Source: Sphagnum compactum | Taxonomy: Eukaryota > Bryophyta > Sphagnopsida > Sphagnales | Assembly: GCA_965153455.1 (NCBI GenBank) | Contig: OZ234498.1 | Location: 10,912,001 to 10,976,000, forward strand | Direction: 5' to 3' | DNA length: 64,000 nucleotides | Shown: positions 46,281 through 56,990 of the stretch, in pieces | Layout of the letters: each line of letters opens with the position of its first letter | Numbering within the stretch: the first letter of the stretch is position 1 | Notes under the pieces: model-generated | The model's input: only the letters and a program-made list of their open reading frames with translations | The model's database searches: none | What the model was told of the DNA's origin: nothing | Position numbers and translations under genes: made by a program

Positions 46281-48971
46281 ATGGGTGTGTCGGAGAAGTT
46301 TTGTATGATGAGAACAGTAGCTTCGAGAGGGAGCTTAGTGCAGCAACTCCTGCAGGTGTTGCTGTTGTGCAGTCATGTGGCTCTGCTGTTGCAGCAAGTA
46401 GCGGCCCAAGGATCTTGGAAGGTGATTGTAGAGAATGCTGGTATTGCCTCCATGCATACGGCGATTACGCATTACAACACTGCTGTGTTGCTGGACAGGA
46501 CGGACATCGGACCTTCCCAGCTTCCCCTACCCAATGGAGTTTGTCGCAACGATAACAATGACGAGGTGAGGAGCGACTCATCATCCAGTTGTAACAGTTC
46601 ATGCAATGAGCTGCGGATGCAGTTGATCGGCATAAGATCTGCAAAGTCCAATATATCTGACAAGCTCTTTCTCTAACTTCACAGTTCTGTGCAATTCTAA
46701 TTGTCATGTTTTGCAGAGCACGAAGCACGACTGCACAGCTCACTCTGCTCTCCTCGACTTGGCTACCAACGCAATCAGGCCTCTTTTTGTACAAACCGAC
46801 ACCTGGTGCTCCTCGGGACAATTCAGAGCCGATGGTACACTCGTGCAAACAGGTGGAGACAACGATGGATTCTCCAAGGTACAGTCCTCGATTACAGAAT
46901 ATAAAATCTGATTTGATCCGCTGCTGCTGCATAGATTCCTCCTCAAGCTTGCCATGAGTTGTGCAGGACGTCGATCCTGATCAATCTAGTGTGATCTTCC
47001 TTTCTAACTCATGTGGGATACATGTGCGTGATGTGCTGGTACCTGCTGCAGATTAGAACATTCGCTCCATGCCCAGGAGATGGTGACTGCAACTGGGTAG
47101 AGACGGACGTCCCATTGCAGAACGGCCGCTGGTACGCTAGCAACGCACTATTGCCGGATGGTACCCAGATCGTCGTCGGCGGACGCGGGATTGCAACTCT
47201 GGAATACGTCCCCGCCAACGGCCGCGGCACCACGTACATTCCTCTCATTGCAAATGTAAGGATATTATTCTTCCTCATCTTGTTCTGCAAGACTAGTCGA
47301 TCGATCCCAGCTGCTGCATGCCTCCTCATCCCATGTCCTGCTATGCTTCTCATTTCTAGAACTACTAGCTGTTGCTGCACAATTTTGCACTTGCTGTAAG
47401 AAGAACAAGAACAAGAAGAAAATCTTGTTTGTTTGTCGTGGCCACCTGCAAGCTGAACCTAGAGTACAAGCTCCTGCGGCATCACCAGCAGCAGCATGAG
47501 ATCTAATCTGCTGGACGTGGGCAATCTGATCGGATCTTGCATGTGTAATTCCAGGCAAATGATGCGCAAAACGACAATCTCTATCCTTACGTGCATTTGC
47601 TACCCAACAACCAAATCTTCATCTTCGCGAACCAAGATTCACTACTCTACAACTGGCAAACCAACAGGGTGGCGAAGAATCTCCCAGTCCTTCCGGGAGG
47701 ACCCAGAAACTATCCATCAGCTGGAAGCTCAGTGCTGCTACCATTGTCCGGATTCAACGGGTGGGAGGACGCGGAGGTTCTGATCTGCGGAGGAGCGACA
47801 TACGGTGCTTTCCTCAACCCGGGAGCAGCACTCCCCGCAACTCAATCCTGCGGAAGAATTGCACCTTTGTCTGCGAATCCAGGATGGGCACTTGAGAACA
47901 TGCCCCTGAGACGCAACATGGGTGAATTGTTGCTATTGCCGGATCGCAATGTCTTCATCGTCAACGGAGCTGCTAACGGTGCACAAGGATGGGGGAATGC
48001 ACAAAACCCAGTATTGACACCCGTGTTGTACAACCCTAATGGTGCTCCAGGCACTCGATTCCAAACCTTGACAGGAACCGACATTCCTCGCGTCTATCAC
48101 TCCACTGCCAATGTCTTGCCTGACGGACGTATTCTCATCGCTGGTAGCAATACCCACCAATTCTATACCTTGACTGGATACTTGCCCACGGAGTTGCGGA
48201 TCGAAGCTCATACCCCCTACTACATTGGCGCTGGTGCACGACCTGTCATTGCCAATGCTCCCGGAGAATTGGCATATGGTGCCAGATTCACCGCCACCGT
48301 CGACAATGGCAATGCCAAGTTCATCGATCTCAATCTGCTCAGCGCTCCCTATTCCACTCACTCCTTCTCCCAGGTCAGTACTGCATCCAGCAGCTCATCC
48401 TGCTGAATCCTTAAAACTTTTCAAATTTCCCTATATTGAATCCTGAATCCTGATCTTGCGGAAGCAGTACTTCTCTTCCATAAATATTTGTTTTTCGATC
48501 CCATGGTCTCATGCTGCTTGTCTTGTGGAGCTCTAGACTCTTCTTCTCAGGCTCTTCACTGAGACACTAGATCGTCGTGATTAAGCTCTTGGAGGTGAAG
48601 ATCCCAGTGTACAAAAACTGTGCACCCAAGTCTTGGAAAACAACACACAACATCTAGTGCAAGTTCAGCAGTGCAAGACTTGTAATTAGAAGATCCTGAA
48701 TTGGAATTTCCCTTGGAATATATCATGCATGAATGATCACTGATCATTGCTTGTTTGCTTGTTTGTTTGTTTGTTTGTTTGTTTCTGGTGGCTGCAGGGG
48801 CAAAGGCTGTTACAGCTTGCAACTTCAGTTCCAGCTGCAGCGGGAGGAGGTTCATACACAGTAACAGCAACAGCACCACCCACTTCTGTGATTGCGCCCA
48901 GTGCTTACTACATGCTGTTCGCTGTCTCCAATGGTTTCCCAAGTGTAGCCCAGTGGGTGCATATAGGTTAA
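46281..48971 (+). CDS. GLOX: Glyoxal/galactose-oxidase-like copper radical oxidase, 5 exons, 547 aa
   Basis: Secreted copper radical oxidases oxidise aldehydes or primary alcohols and release H2O2 in the cell wall. Exons: 46281-46565, 46717-46878, 47052-47255, 47555-48373 and 48798-48971, all in phase 0. A signal peptide is visible (hydrophobic 19-37, VAAQG at 40-44); M9 or M10 are alternative starts. The copper and radical residues of the family are all present: C126 in DTWCSSGQF and Y177 in GRWYAS (cross-link pair), Y398-H399 in RVYHST, and H486 in STHSFSQGQR. Kelch-type repeats (GQFRADGTLVQTGGD, ALLPDGTQIVVGGR, NVLPDGRILIAGSN) make up the propeller. The C-terminal DUF1929/E-set domain includes SAYYMLFAVSNGFPSVAQWV. 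Length equals plant glyoxal oxidases. The substrate cannot be told from sequence. Intron 4 has a (GTTT)n run at about 48755-48785. Confidence 0.95.
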
Positions 48972-49511
48972 GATCAATAACATCATGGTTGAATTTGAAG
49001 GCAAGAATTAGAAGAATCTAGACACCCAAAAAAACCAAAAAATTATCCCCCAACAAAGTAAAACATACAAATAAATTCTAGAACCAGCTCATGGCGCGGG
49101 AATATGCAGAGGAGCAGCAGCAGTGATGCTACAACCATTTGCCTTCAATTTCAAGTGTGTTATGGTACTTAGATAAGAATGGTCATAAAAAAAGCAGCAG
49201 CTACAGCAGCTTGAGATCATCTAAATTTCAACTGACGACCTCCACTCGACCTCAATCTATGGCCGCAAAGCTCCACAAGCTCGCAACAACAACGTACGAT
49301 GCATGCATCCTGTGCATCATCACCGTATTTCAAGAAAGTAATTATATGAAGAGGATTACACCCCACGAGTGAGATCGATCGATCGATCGACTGGCACCCA
49401 GTTACATGCTGCTGCAATCCAACATTGTAGAAATTCTTGAGCCAGAACTTGATCAGTTCCTCCTTAAAAACTGTCTCATCATCATCATCATCACCCATGC
49501 ATCCATGAGTT
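48972..49511. other. Region downstream of the oxidase gene
   Basis: This is probably 3' UTR plus intergenic DNA. It holds a (GATC)n tract at about 49376-49390 and CAG-rich words at 49110-49215. Frames on the minus strand at 49217-49546 look like chance. Confidence 0.4.
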
Positions 49512-49706
49512 TCACAAAATTTGCAGACTGTGAGAGAATCTCTCAAACTGTGAGGAATAAAAAGGAGTCATGGAAATCTGAGCCTGCGGCATCATGACCA
49601 TGGCCTGTGGTAGTGGGTCTAGTGCAGCAGCAGCAGCAGTCTGTGCAGTGAAGCTTGCTTTCAATCTATCTTCTTCCTGCAAAGCAATCCATCTCTGAGG
49701 AGCCAA
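49512..49706 (-). pseudogene. Orphan coding-like last exon, unknown family
   Basis: On the minus strand a good acceptor (TTCTCATTTGCAG, 49707-49719) precedes a 64-codon open frame ending in TGA. It starts LAPQRWIALQEEDRLKASF and continues with an Ala run and PLPQAMVMMPQAQISMTPFY. The composition looks like the C-terminal exon of a plant regulatory protein, but I do not recognise the family, and I could build no upstream exons between here and 51.7 kb. It may be a gene fragment, or the 3' end of a gene whose other exons I missed. Confidence 0.3.
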
Positions 49707-49719
49707 CTGCAAATGAGAA

Positions 49720-51714
49720 GGAACTTGAGGAGGATGAGGAGCTCCAAAGAAGAGGAGGGTTTACACTCTGCACTGTTCTAGACCAGGAGGTGTGTACTTG
49801 GATGTGATAAATGGATGAAAAATCATTTGAATAAGGCTGGTGAGCCACTTGTTAGGATGAGTGAGTGACAGACATGATGAGTGCAGTTTACAAAAGACTG
49901 TGTAAATGTAATGTATGTAGTTATGAATGAATGAATGAATAAAAAAATCCCGCTTCTTTTTTTTCCATCTAAAATAGGGTATACTTCATCCAAAGTACAT
50001 ACATATCTGTTCCACAACAACTTATATTATTGGATTTTAAGCCTGCACAATTTATTTTTACATTTCAGGGTGTAAAATTAAGATTTAAATAAATAAATGC
50101 ATGGATTATGTGAAAACTTAAGTTAGGTAATAATGGCCATTCAAGCAGGTGTTTTTTTTTTTTTTTTTTTGGTGATATTGAAATTTTGGCTCCCATTAAG
50201 TTTTGTTACTTACTTTGATTATTATGGTTGGGACAGTTTGTAGGGATTTTTTTAATTCGAATCCAAATAAAATTACAAAAACTTTTAATTCTTTGAACAA
50301 ATTTTTTATGACTTCTAAAACTCCAATTATATAAATATAAATGTGCATGTATTGTCAACTTAACACATGAAACAAAACTAAAAACCAAAAAACTATTGCA
50401 ACATAAATATCACTTATTAAAGAACTATTCATCACCATTTATCATCCTACAATCGCATCTAAAACATTTATATTGTCTTATTTTAATATTATTTTCCCTT
50501 CATTATAACACCAAATCATGAATAAAAGATTCACATATTACACTTTTTTCTTTTATTTCATTTACTCTTTATAGAGATTCAAAAAACCATTGAATTTTTT
50601 TTGGCTTGTCATCAAATCTTCAAATACATTAAAGAATTCCTCAATTTATTTTTTCATCCATTGTTAAATTGATTGTCATAAAAAAGTTTGCCAAATTCTC
50701 ATTTTTCTTTTCCATTATTTTAATCTTTCTATTGGCAGGACCCACGTGTCACTTGACGCCTTTTAAGCGTCTTTCAATTGTGTCTCCACAGCTCTACGTG
50801 CAAGTAGGAGCAGTGAAAATATATGTAGCAGCACTGGAGGCGCTCAAGAAAAAGGAAAGACAGGATGAAACTCAGTTTACCACCAAATTGATGGTTTTTG
50901 GAGTTTCACCCCCTTTTGAATTCTCATGTACTTTTTTGCAGGTTTTTTTTTAATCTCACCCTGTGTATGACCGAACTCAGGGTTCAGAGTGGTGTGTTTG
51001 TCTTACTTTACGAATAACTCTATTATCAAGGAAAGTTTTTAAATTCGTAAGCATAAGTCGATATGGTGATTTGGAGTTGGTCTTCTTATTTCAACAATTA
51101 ACAAGTATCATAACAAATGTTATGCTTCATATGATTTGTTGTTTTCTTGCTACTATCAACCACATTTGCATGACTAAGTTTCATAGATTTCCTTCTTACA
51201 AGTTGTTATGGGATACACAATTGTGTGCTTGTAATTCATTTTTCTTTCACAAATTATGTCTCAATTCCTCATAGTGAAGTGCCCAAATGTGGCTTGAGAC
51301 CTGACATTGGCAAGTCAATGGATGAACTTCATCTATTTACACGTCATGTCATTCATGAGCATGGAATTGAAATCTCAATTATGTTACGACTTTTGAAAAC
51401 AATTGCAACCAACAATTTGGTGACATGGGGTTGAATGACATTTGAATCTATAGCGAACAATTCATCGGGGTGTTGACACATGTCATACATACAATTTTGA
51501 TTTCCTGTTAAATGTTATAATTGGTGTGTCATGTGTATGTTGTGTGATTTTCAAAACTACCAAAATATTTTAATTAAAAAATCACATGAATTAAGTTATG
51601 TCTATTTGGTGCATGCATTTGTCACATGTGTTAATAATTGTAAAATAGTTGACATTTTGTTATAAGCTGGTTGGTTACATGTAGTTGTAAAATCATATAT
51701 AGTAATTTAGTAAG
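49720..51714. other. AT-rich gene-free stretch
   Basis: A (GAAT)n tract lies at about 49924-49941 and a poly-T at 50153-50170. Plus-strand frames at 50963-51274 and 51225-51434 overlap each other; in the second, KCGLRPDIGKSMDELHLFTRHV reads protein-like, perhaps an old mobile-element fragment, but no family is recognised. Confidence 0.35.
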
Positions 51715-51739
51715 TCTCTGTGTCTGTGACGGAGGTTTT

Positions 51740-51835
51740 GGGGGGTGGGGGAGGGAGATGCCTGGTGAAGCAGGGGGTGACAGGTGACGGGACGGGGGGG
51801 GGGGGCAGCAGGGGGGGGGGCCAGGGCTGGAGTGA
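51740..51835. repeat. G-rich tract at the left edge of the composite block
   Basis: Runs of up to 12 or so G (GGGACGGGGGGGGGGG, AGCAGGGGGGGGGG) are separated by GGTGA and GCAGCA. The tract has strong G-quadruplex potential and mirrors the G-rich right edge at 56790-56975. Confidence 0.6.
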
Positions 51836-51964
51836 ATTAACAGCCACCAATGCACCAGTTGAGGATGAGCCCGTTGAACCCGTTTCGCGGATGAGCATCT
51901 CCCTGCCCGCATCGGGTTTTTTTTTCCCGGATCCTCCCTGCCCCAAAATTCTCTACCAAAAAAA

Positions 51965-52115
51965 TTCTCTACCTCCCCCTTCCTACCTACCTTCTATCTC
52001 CCCCCTCCTACCTACCTTCTACCTCCCCCCTCCTACCTACCTTCTACCTCCCCCCTCCTATCTACCACCTACCTCCCGCCTCCTACCTACCGCCTACCAA
52101 CCCCACCCCCCCTCA
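51965..52115. repeat. 25-bp C-rich minisatellite (TCTACCTCCCCCCTCCTAC...)
   Basis: About five units of roughly 25 bp, each with TCTACCTCCCCCCTCCTAC then CTACC, run head to tail with few changes. A 60-bp stretch of GAGCGGGAGCTG/GTGGCTGTGG words follows at 52142-52235. Confidence 0.8.
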
Positions 52116-52329
52116 CTCCATCACTAGAGCTCCAGAGACCTCGAGCGGCTGTGGAACGGGAGCTGTGGCTGTGGAGCGGGAGCTGGAGCTGTGGCTATGG
52201 AGCGGGAGCTGGAGTTGGACCGGCTGGAGTTGGAACGAGACCCACGCGCCCACGAAAAGGTAAGATGCTTACGTTTTTTTTTTTGTTTTTTTTGTTTGTT
52301 TTGTTTGAAGAAGGCTTGAGAAGTCGCTC

Positions 52330-52965
52330 GCTGCAGCAGAAGAAGAAGGCCTTCTTCTTTGCTACGCTACAGCTGAGCTGTAGTGCAGCAAAGAAAGAGA
52401 AAGAAGAAGAAGGCCTTCTTCTTCTGCTGCAAAAAAGAAGGCCTTCTTCTTCTTCTTTTTTGCAGGAGAAGAAGAAGGCCTTCTTCTTCTTTCTCTTTCT
52501 TTGCTGCACTACAGCTCAGCTGTAGCGCAGCAAAGAAGAAGGCCTTCTTCTTCTTCTTTTTTGCAGGAGAAGAAGAAGGCCTTCTTCTTCTTTCTCTTTC
52601 TTTGTTGCACTGCAGCTCAACTGCAGCGCAGCAAAGAAGAAGGCCTTCTTCTTTTTTGCAGCAAAGAAGAAGGCCTTCTTCTTCTTCTTTTTTGCAGCAG
52701 AAAAAGAAAACCTTCTTCTTTTTTGCAACAGAAGAAGAAAACCTTCTTCTTCTCCTTTTTTGCAACAGAAGAAGAAGGCCTTCTTCTTCTTCTTCTTCTT
52801 CTTTTTTGGAGCAGAAGAAGAAGGCCTTCTTCTTCTTCTTATTTGCAGCAGAAGAAGAAGGCCTTCTTCTTCTTTCTCTTTCTTTGCTGCACTATAGCTC
52901 TGCTGCAGCGCAGCAAAGAAGAAGGCCTTCTTCTTCTTCTTTTTTGCAACAGAAGAGAAAGAAGA
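52330..52965. repeat. Array of twelve AGGCCT-centred palindromes plus four 35-bp palindromes
   Basis: GAAGAAGGCCTTCTTC-type palindromes have AGGCCT at 52347, 52411, 52439, 52477, 52540, 52577, 52641, 52671, 52777, 52822, 52859 and 52923. Two decayed units (AACCTT) lie between 52671 and 52777. Spacers are TTTTTTGCAGCA-like. A second palindrome, TTTGCTGCACTACAGCT then C then AGCTGTAGCGCAGCAAA, recurs at 52358-52392, 52500-52534, 52601-52635 and 52883-52917. Because units are self-complementary, similar Lys/Glu/Phe/Leu/Ser-rich open frames arise on both strands; I regard these as by-products. Confidence 0.9.
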
Positions 52966-53070
52966 TGAACCCAAAACCCTAAAACCCTAAACCCTAAACC
53001 TTTTGCCCCATCCTCAATATTTTTTTTGCTTATGGTTTAGTTCATTAGAATTAACATTTAACAATAACTA

Positions 53071-53502
53071 GTGGTCTTTAGTTTAGGGTTGGAGGTTGTA
53101 ATGGATAGGAGAAGAAGACTAAGGAAAAGTGGTGGTGGTGGGCTGGAAGTCAATAAACAAGATGTTGTTGCGTCAGATGAGGCGATTCCTCCAAGTGTTG
53201 TTGTGTCAGATGAGGCGATTCTTCTGCCATATGTTGTTGGAGGAGATGAGGGAGTTATTGAGTCACATGTTGCTACATTAGATGCAGCAATTGTGGACTA
53301 CCCAATTTTGAACTTCGATCCTTTGATATGTTATAGAGATCCAATAATTTTTTTCATTGGGTTCTCTAGTAATTTTTCATGCACCCATTTTTGTACATCT
53401 TTTATCAATATAATAGTATCTTCTACTCACACTTGTTTGATGTGTATGTGGTTAATCATATATGTCTTCGTTGTCATAATTTTGTTAGTACTTGAGATGT
53501 AA
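53071..53502 (+). CDS. Hypothetical 143-codon open frame inside the composite block
   Basis: An inner methionine starts MDRRRRLRKSGGGGLEVN, followed by an imperfect internal repeat (VVASDEAIPPSVV, VVVSDEAILLPYVV). The C-terminus is hydrophobic. Similarity to known families is not apparent. It could be a piece of captured or element-encoded gene. No introns or promoter were identified, and coding status is doubtful. Confidence 0.25.
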   Translation: MVFSLGLEVVMDRRRRLRKSGGGGLEVNKQDVVASDEAIPPSVVVSDEAILLPYVVGGDEGVIESHVATLDAAIVDYPILNFDPLICYRDPIIFFIGFSSNFSCTHFCTSFINIIVSSTHTCLMCMWLIIYVFVVIILLVLEM

Positions 53503-53654
53503 GAATTAAACCAAATATCAAAATTAACATTATACAATACTTACATCTAAGTTAATAGGACTCAGATCACCTGAAGACTTTTAAAATAATCCACACATTT
53601 TAAACATATAATACCCACATCACTTTCTATTATGAACTCCATAAGACCATTTTC

Positions 53655-53975
53655 TAATATTCAATACTTTCATATAAGTCCAAAAATAGCCACAAGCATT
53701 TTTCATTAATTGCAATACTCGCATATAAGTCCCATAATAGGCGTTGGCTTTTTACATTCCTTGCAATACCCGCATATGAGTCCCATAATAACCGTTGGCA
53801 TTTTGCATTCCTTGCAATACTCGCATATAGGGCACAAATAATCGTTGACATTTTTCATTCGTTGCAATACCTGCATATAATCTCCATAATAGCCGCTGGC
53901 TTTTTTGGCATCTCTTGCAATACCCACATATAGGTCCCATAATAGTTGCTGGTTTTTACATTCATTGTAAAACTT
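53655..53975. repeat. 51-bp tandem repeat, about six units, open on the minus strand
   Basis: Units starting TTGCAATAC begin at 53710, 53761, 53812, 53862 and 53915, with a degenerate one near 53658. Spacing is 50-53 bp. A 51-bp period equals 17 codons, and minus-strand frames run through the array giving repeats such as YCKECKKPTPIMGLICG. The repeat motif TTGCAATAC.CGCATAT recurs singly around 54072 and in the 79-bp repeat at 55247 onward (GTATTGCATTTAGG). Confidence 0.8.
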
Positions 53976-54830
53976 ACATTTTGTCATAAGATTAATTTAG
54001 AATAATATTTAATTTAGGTATATAAAAAGACATAATTTTGGTACCTATACCACTTTTGAAATGACATTACATGCGAGTATTGCATTTAGGGTTTAAGGTT
54101 TTCACATATGGTTTCCTTCAATCACCTATGTATTATTTCAGTATGATCTTGCAAATATGTATTGCATTTTTTTGCATATAAAATTCCCCCTATAATGCAC
54201 CGTAGATTTATTTTATTTACTATTAATTTGTAAAAAAACTGTTAATTAATTTAGGGTTTCCCAAACTCTAAATTTGAATCATGTTCCAATAGTATATACT
54301 TATAACAATTATATGGAAAAATGTGCTTTCTTTTTGATAAATTCTTTTAGTTCAAATTTAAAATGTTATAACACAATAAGGATTAGACATTAAACTATCA
54401 TAAATGCTTATTAGGCTTACGTGGCCTAGGCTAGTATATTACCTATATGACTAATAGGTTTACTTAATAAATTCAATCACCTTCAATACTTATATAGACC
54501 ATTTAAGATATTAACTTAGAAAGCTTACATTAATGAACAAATTACATAATAGGCCTATATTAAGAAGGTAGCCTATCAGGTAATCAATTACGTTACTTAA
54601 CAAATAGCTTACTAACCTAATACTCATGTTTAGGTTAGGTTAGTTTGATCAATGTCCACACTTTAGTCAATTTAACAACCTTAGGTTTGAGCTTTTGTTG
54701 AAATTAATAATTTGTCAAGGTTAAAAATTCTTGGTTTTTTTTTATGGACATTATTGTGTTTTTTGGATAGTCAAGTCATCTTTCAACTTCTAAAAGTGTC
54801 GAAAACATTACATAACAACTTGGCCCTCAC

Positions 54831-55246
54831 AATCAAATAAATTTCATACAAAACCAAAAGAGAAGATATGTCTTTTACCTTTGTGTGATCTCTCCAACTT
54901 AATTTTTTCCACTCTTTTTGAAAAAGATATAGAATGCAATTGTATTACTTCACATATGTGTAAACCCTAAAACTTTCCCCCCAAATTTCGCCTACTTTAG
55001 ATTAATTACTATACATTTGTGAAAAACTTATTAATTAATTTATGTGTCTCAACCCTAAACCTAATGGTTAAGTTAGTAGGGTATGTAATTAATAGAGTAG
55101 CTAGGTTAGTAGGGTAGGTGGTTAGTACAATAGCTAGGTCAGTAGGATAACTAGTTATTAAGGTAGCTGTGTCAGTAAAGGATAATAAATAAGGTACCAA
55201 GGTTGGTGCAATATTTATGAAGGTAGGAAAGTGAGCAGGGTAGCTA
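54831..55246. repeat. Direct repeat, left copy (about 416 bp)
   Basis: It is nearly identical to 55905-56294 at an offset of 1074 bp. Shared blocks include AAAGAGAAGATATGTCTTTT, ACTTCACATATGTGTAAACC, CCTAATGGTTAAGTTAGTAG and GGTAGGAAAGTGAGCAGGGT. The left copy has a roughly 20-bp extra piece near 55180-55200. Confidence 0.9.
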
Positions 55247-55450
55247 TTCGGAGTGACCCCAAATGCAGGTATTGCATTTAGAGTGGGATCTTCATATAAA
55301 GAACCCTAATCCCCACATGCGTACTTTCGGAGTGACCCTAAATGCAGGTATTGCATTTAGGGTAAAATCTTCATATAAAGAAAGCTTAAACCCTACATGT
55401 GTCCTTTCGGAGTGACCCAAAGTGCAAGTATTGCATTTAGGGTTGGGTTA
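55247..55450. repeat. 79/80-bp tandem repeat with telomere-like words
   Basis: Units begin TTCGGAGTGACCC at 55247, 55326 and 55406. Each contains GCAGGTATTGCATTTAG.GT-like sequence and ATCTTCATATAAAGAA. Decayed units continue to about 55550. Confidence 0.8.
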
Positions 55451-55904
55451 TTTCAAAGTGACTTTGCATATGCATATTGTGTTTAAGGCTAGGTCTTCAC
55501 TTAAAGGTATCCAAACCATTTAGATGGGTTTTTTTGAAACGTGGGTATTACATTTAGGTTTGTTTTTTCATTTCAACTTGAAATACCCAAACTTATACTT
55601 ACCTTTACCAACTAGAATTTTGGGGTTTCGTTGCAATACCTACACCTGTACTTACTTTTACCGACTATAATTTTGGGGCATAATTTCAATACTTGCACTT
55701 GTACTTACTTTTACCAAACCCTAACAAAAAAAAGTCTTGGAAATATATGCCCTAAACCTAAAAAATTATACAAGCTATACAAATCATATAATGCAAAATA
55801 ATTTTTTTTGAAAAAACATAGGAAAAAAATTAAAAACCAAAATTCAAAGGTTTTAAACTATAAATATTTATTAATTGAAAGAAAATACGTTAATCTTTAA
55901 AAAT

Positions 55905-56294
55905 AATCAAATAAATTTCATATAAACCAAAAGAGAAGATATGTCTTTTATCTTTGTGTGATCTTTTCAACCTAATTTTTCCACTCTTTTTGAAAAAGAT
56001 ATAAAATGCAATTGTATTACTTCACATATGTGTAAACCCTAAAATTTTCCCCCCAAATTTAGCCTACTTTAGATTAATTACTATACATTTGTGAAAAAAT
56101 TATTAATTAATTTGTGTCTCAACCCTAAACCTAATGGTTAAGTTAGTAGGGTATGTAATTAATAGAGTAGCTAGGTTAATAGGGTAGGTGGTTAGTACAA
56201 TAGCTAGGTCAGTAGGATAACTAGTTATTAGAGTAGCTGTGTCAGTAGGTTGGTGCAATACTTATGAGGGTAGGAAAGTGAGCAGGGTAGCTAT
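55905..56294. repeat. Direct repeat, right copy (about 390 bp)
   Basis: This is the second copy of 54831-55246, in the same orientation. After it an AAAAT microsatellite (56328-56352) starts a new, more GC-rich segment. Confidence 0.9.
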
Positions 56295-56445
56295 GTGTGA
56301 GGTCAGGTCCAGGAAAAACGGCCAAGAACAAAATAAAATAAAATAAAATAAAAATACAGTGGTTAGCAGCAAAAAGAAATCGACTGTGATGAGCCCCATC
56401 CGGCGCCGAATGAAAAAACGCAACCCATCCAGTAGACAGAACGGC

Positions 56446-56477
56446 CAACTGGTGCATTGGTGGCTGTTAATTCACTC
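56446..56477. repeat. 32-bp segment, exact inverted copy of 51830-51861
   Basis: The segment starting CAACTGGTGCATTGGTGGCT is the exact reverse complement of the segment ending at 51861, 4.6 kb to the left. Both lie beside G-rich runs and GGCC words. Confidence 0.85.
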
Positions 56478-56784
56478 TGGCCGGGGGGCCAGCACGAGGG
56501 GGGGCCAGCAGGGGCGGTTTTTGATGGTTTTCTGAGTTTCACCCTGTCTTTCTTTTTTCCTGAGCCGCTCCACTGCTACTACATAGATTTTCACTGCTCC
56601 TACCTGTCCAGCTGCTATAAACCTCTCGAACCTTGTGCATTAAATGCTGAGATTCAGCATTTCATACTGAGTTTCAGCATTCCATATTGAGATTTAATAA
56701 AATTTCCTTACTTTACGGATACCACTAAAAGAGGGGTTAGGGGGCGAAAGGAGGCCTAAAGATGGTGAATTTGTGGATATCTCT

Positions 56785-56990
56785 AATACCCACCCGGGTG
56801 GGGGGGGGGGGGGGGGTCAACACGGGGCGAGAAGTTAATTATATATAACAGGGGAACGAGGGGGGGGGATCAACGGGTTAAAGAATCGGAGTGGAAAATG
56901 CGAAGGAAGGGAGGGTCGACGAGATAAAGAATCGAAGTGGACAATGGGAAGGACCGGGCGGGGGGGAGCTCGACGGGTGCATTATGCACC
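56785..56990. repeat. G-rich tandem repeat at the right edge of the composite block
   Basis: About three 50-58-bp units carry GGGGGG(A)TC(A/G)AC.(G)G, AAAGAATCG(G/A)AGTGGA and AATG.GAAGGA. A G run of about 17 opens the array. The last unit runs into the palindrome at 56976. Confidence 0.6.

Noticed and set aside
46465-46932. 155-codon minus-strand frame across the oxidase 5' exons
   Set aside because: It is antisense to exons 1-2 of the copper oxidase, whose domains and catalytic residues are clear.
51720-52127. 135-codon plus-strand frame with Gly and Pro runs
   Set aside because: It follows the G-run and the 25-bp C-rich minisatellite; no non-repetitive domain.
52151-52982. Several Lys/Glu/Phe/Ser-rich frames on both strands up to 199 codons
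   Set aside because: They are by-products of the self-complementary GAA/TTC palindrome array.
53655-53975. CRISPR-like array
   Set aside because: The repeats are contiguous 51-bp tandem units without unique spacers, and the DNA is eukaryotic.
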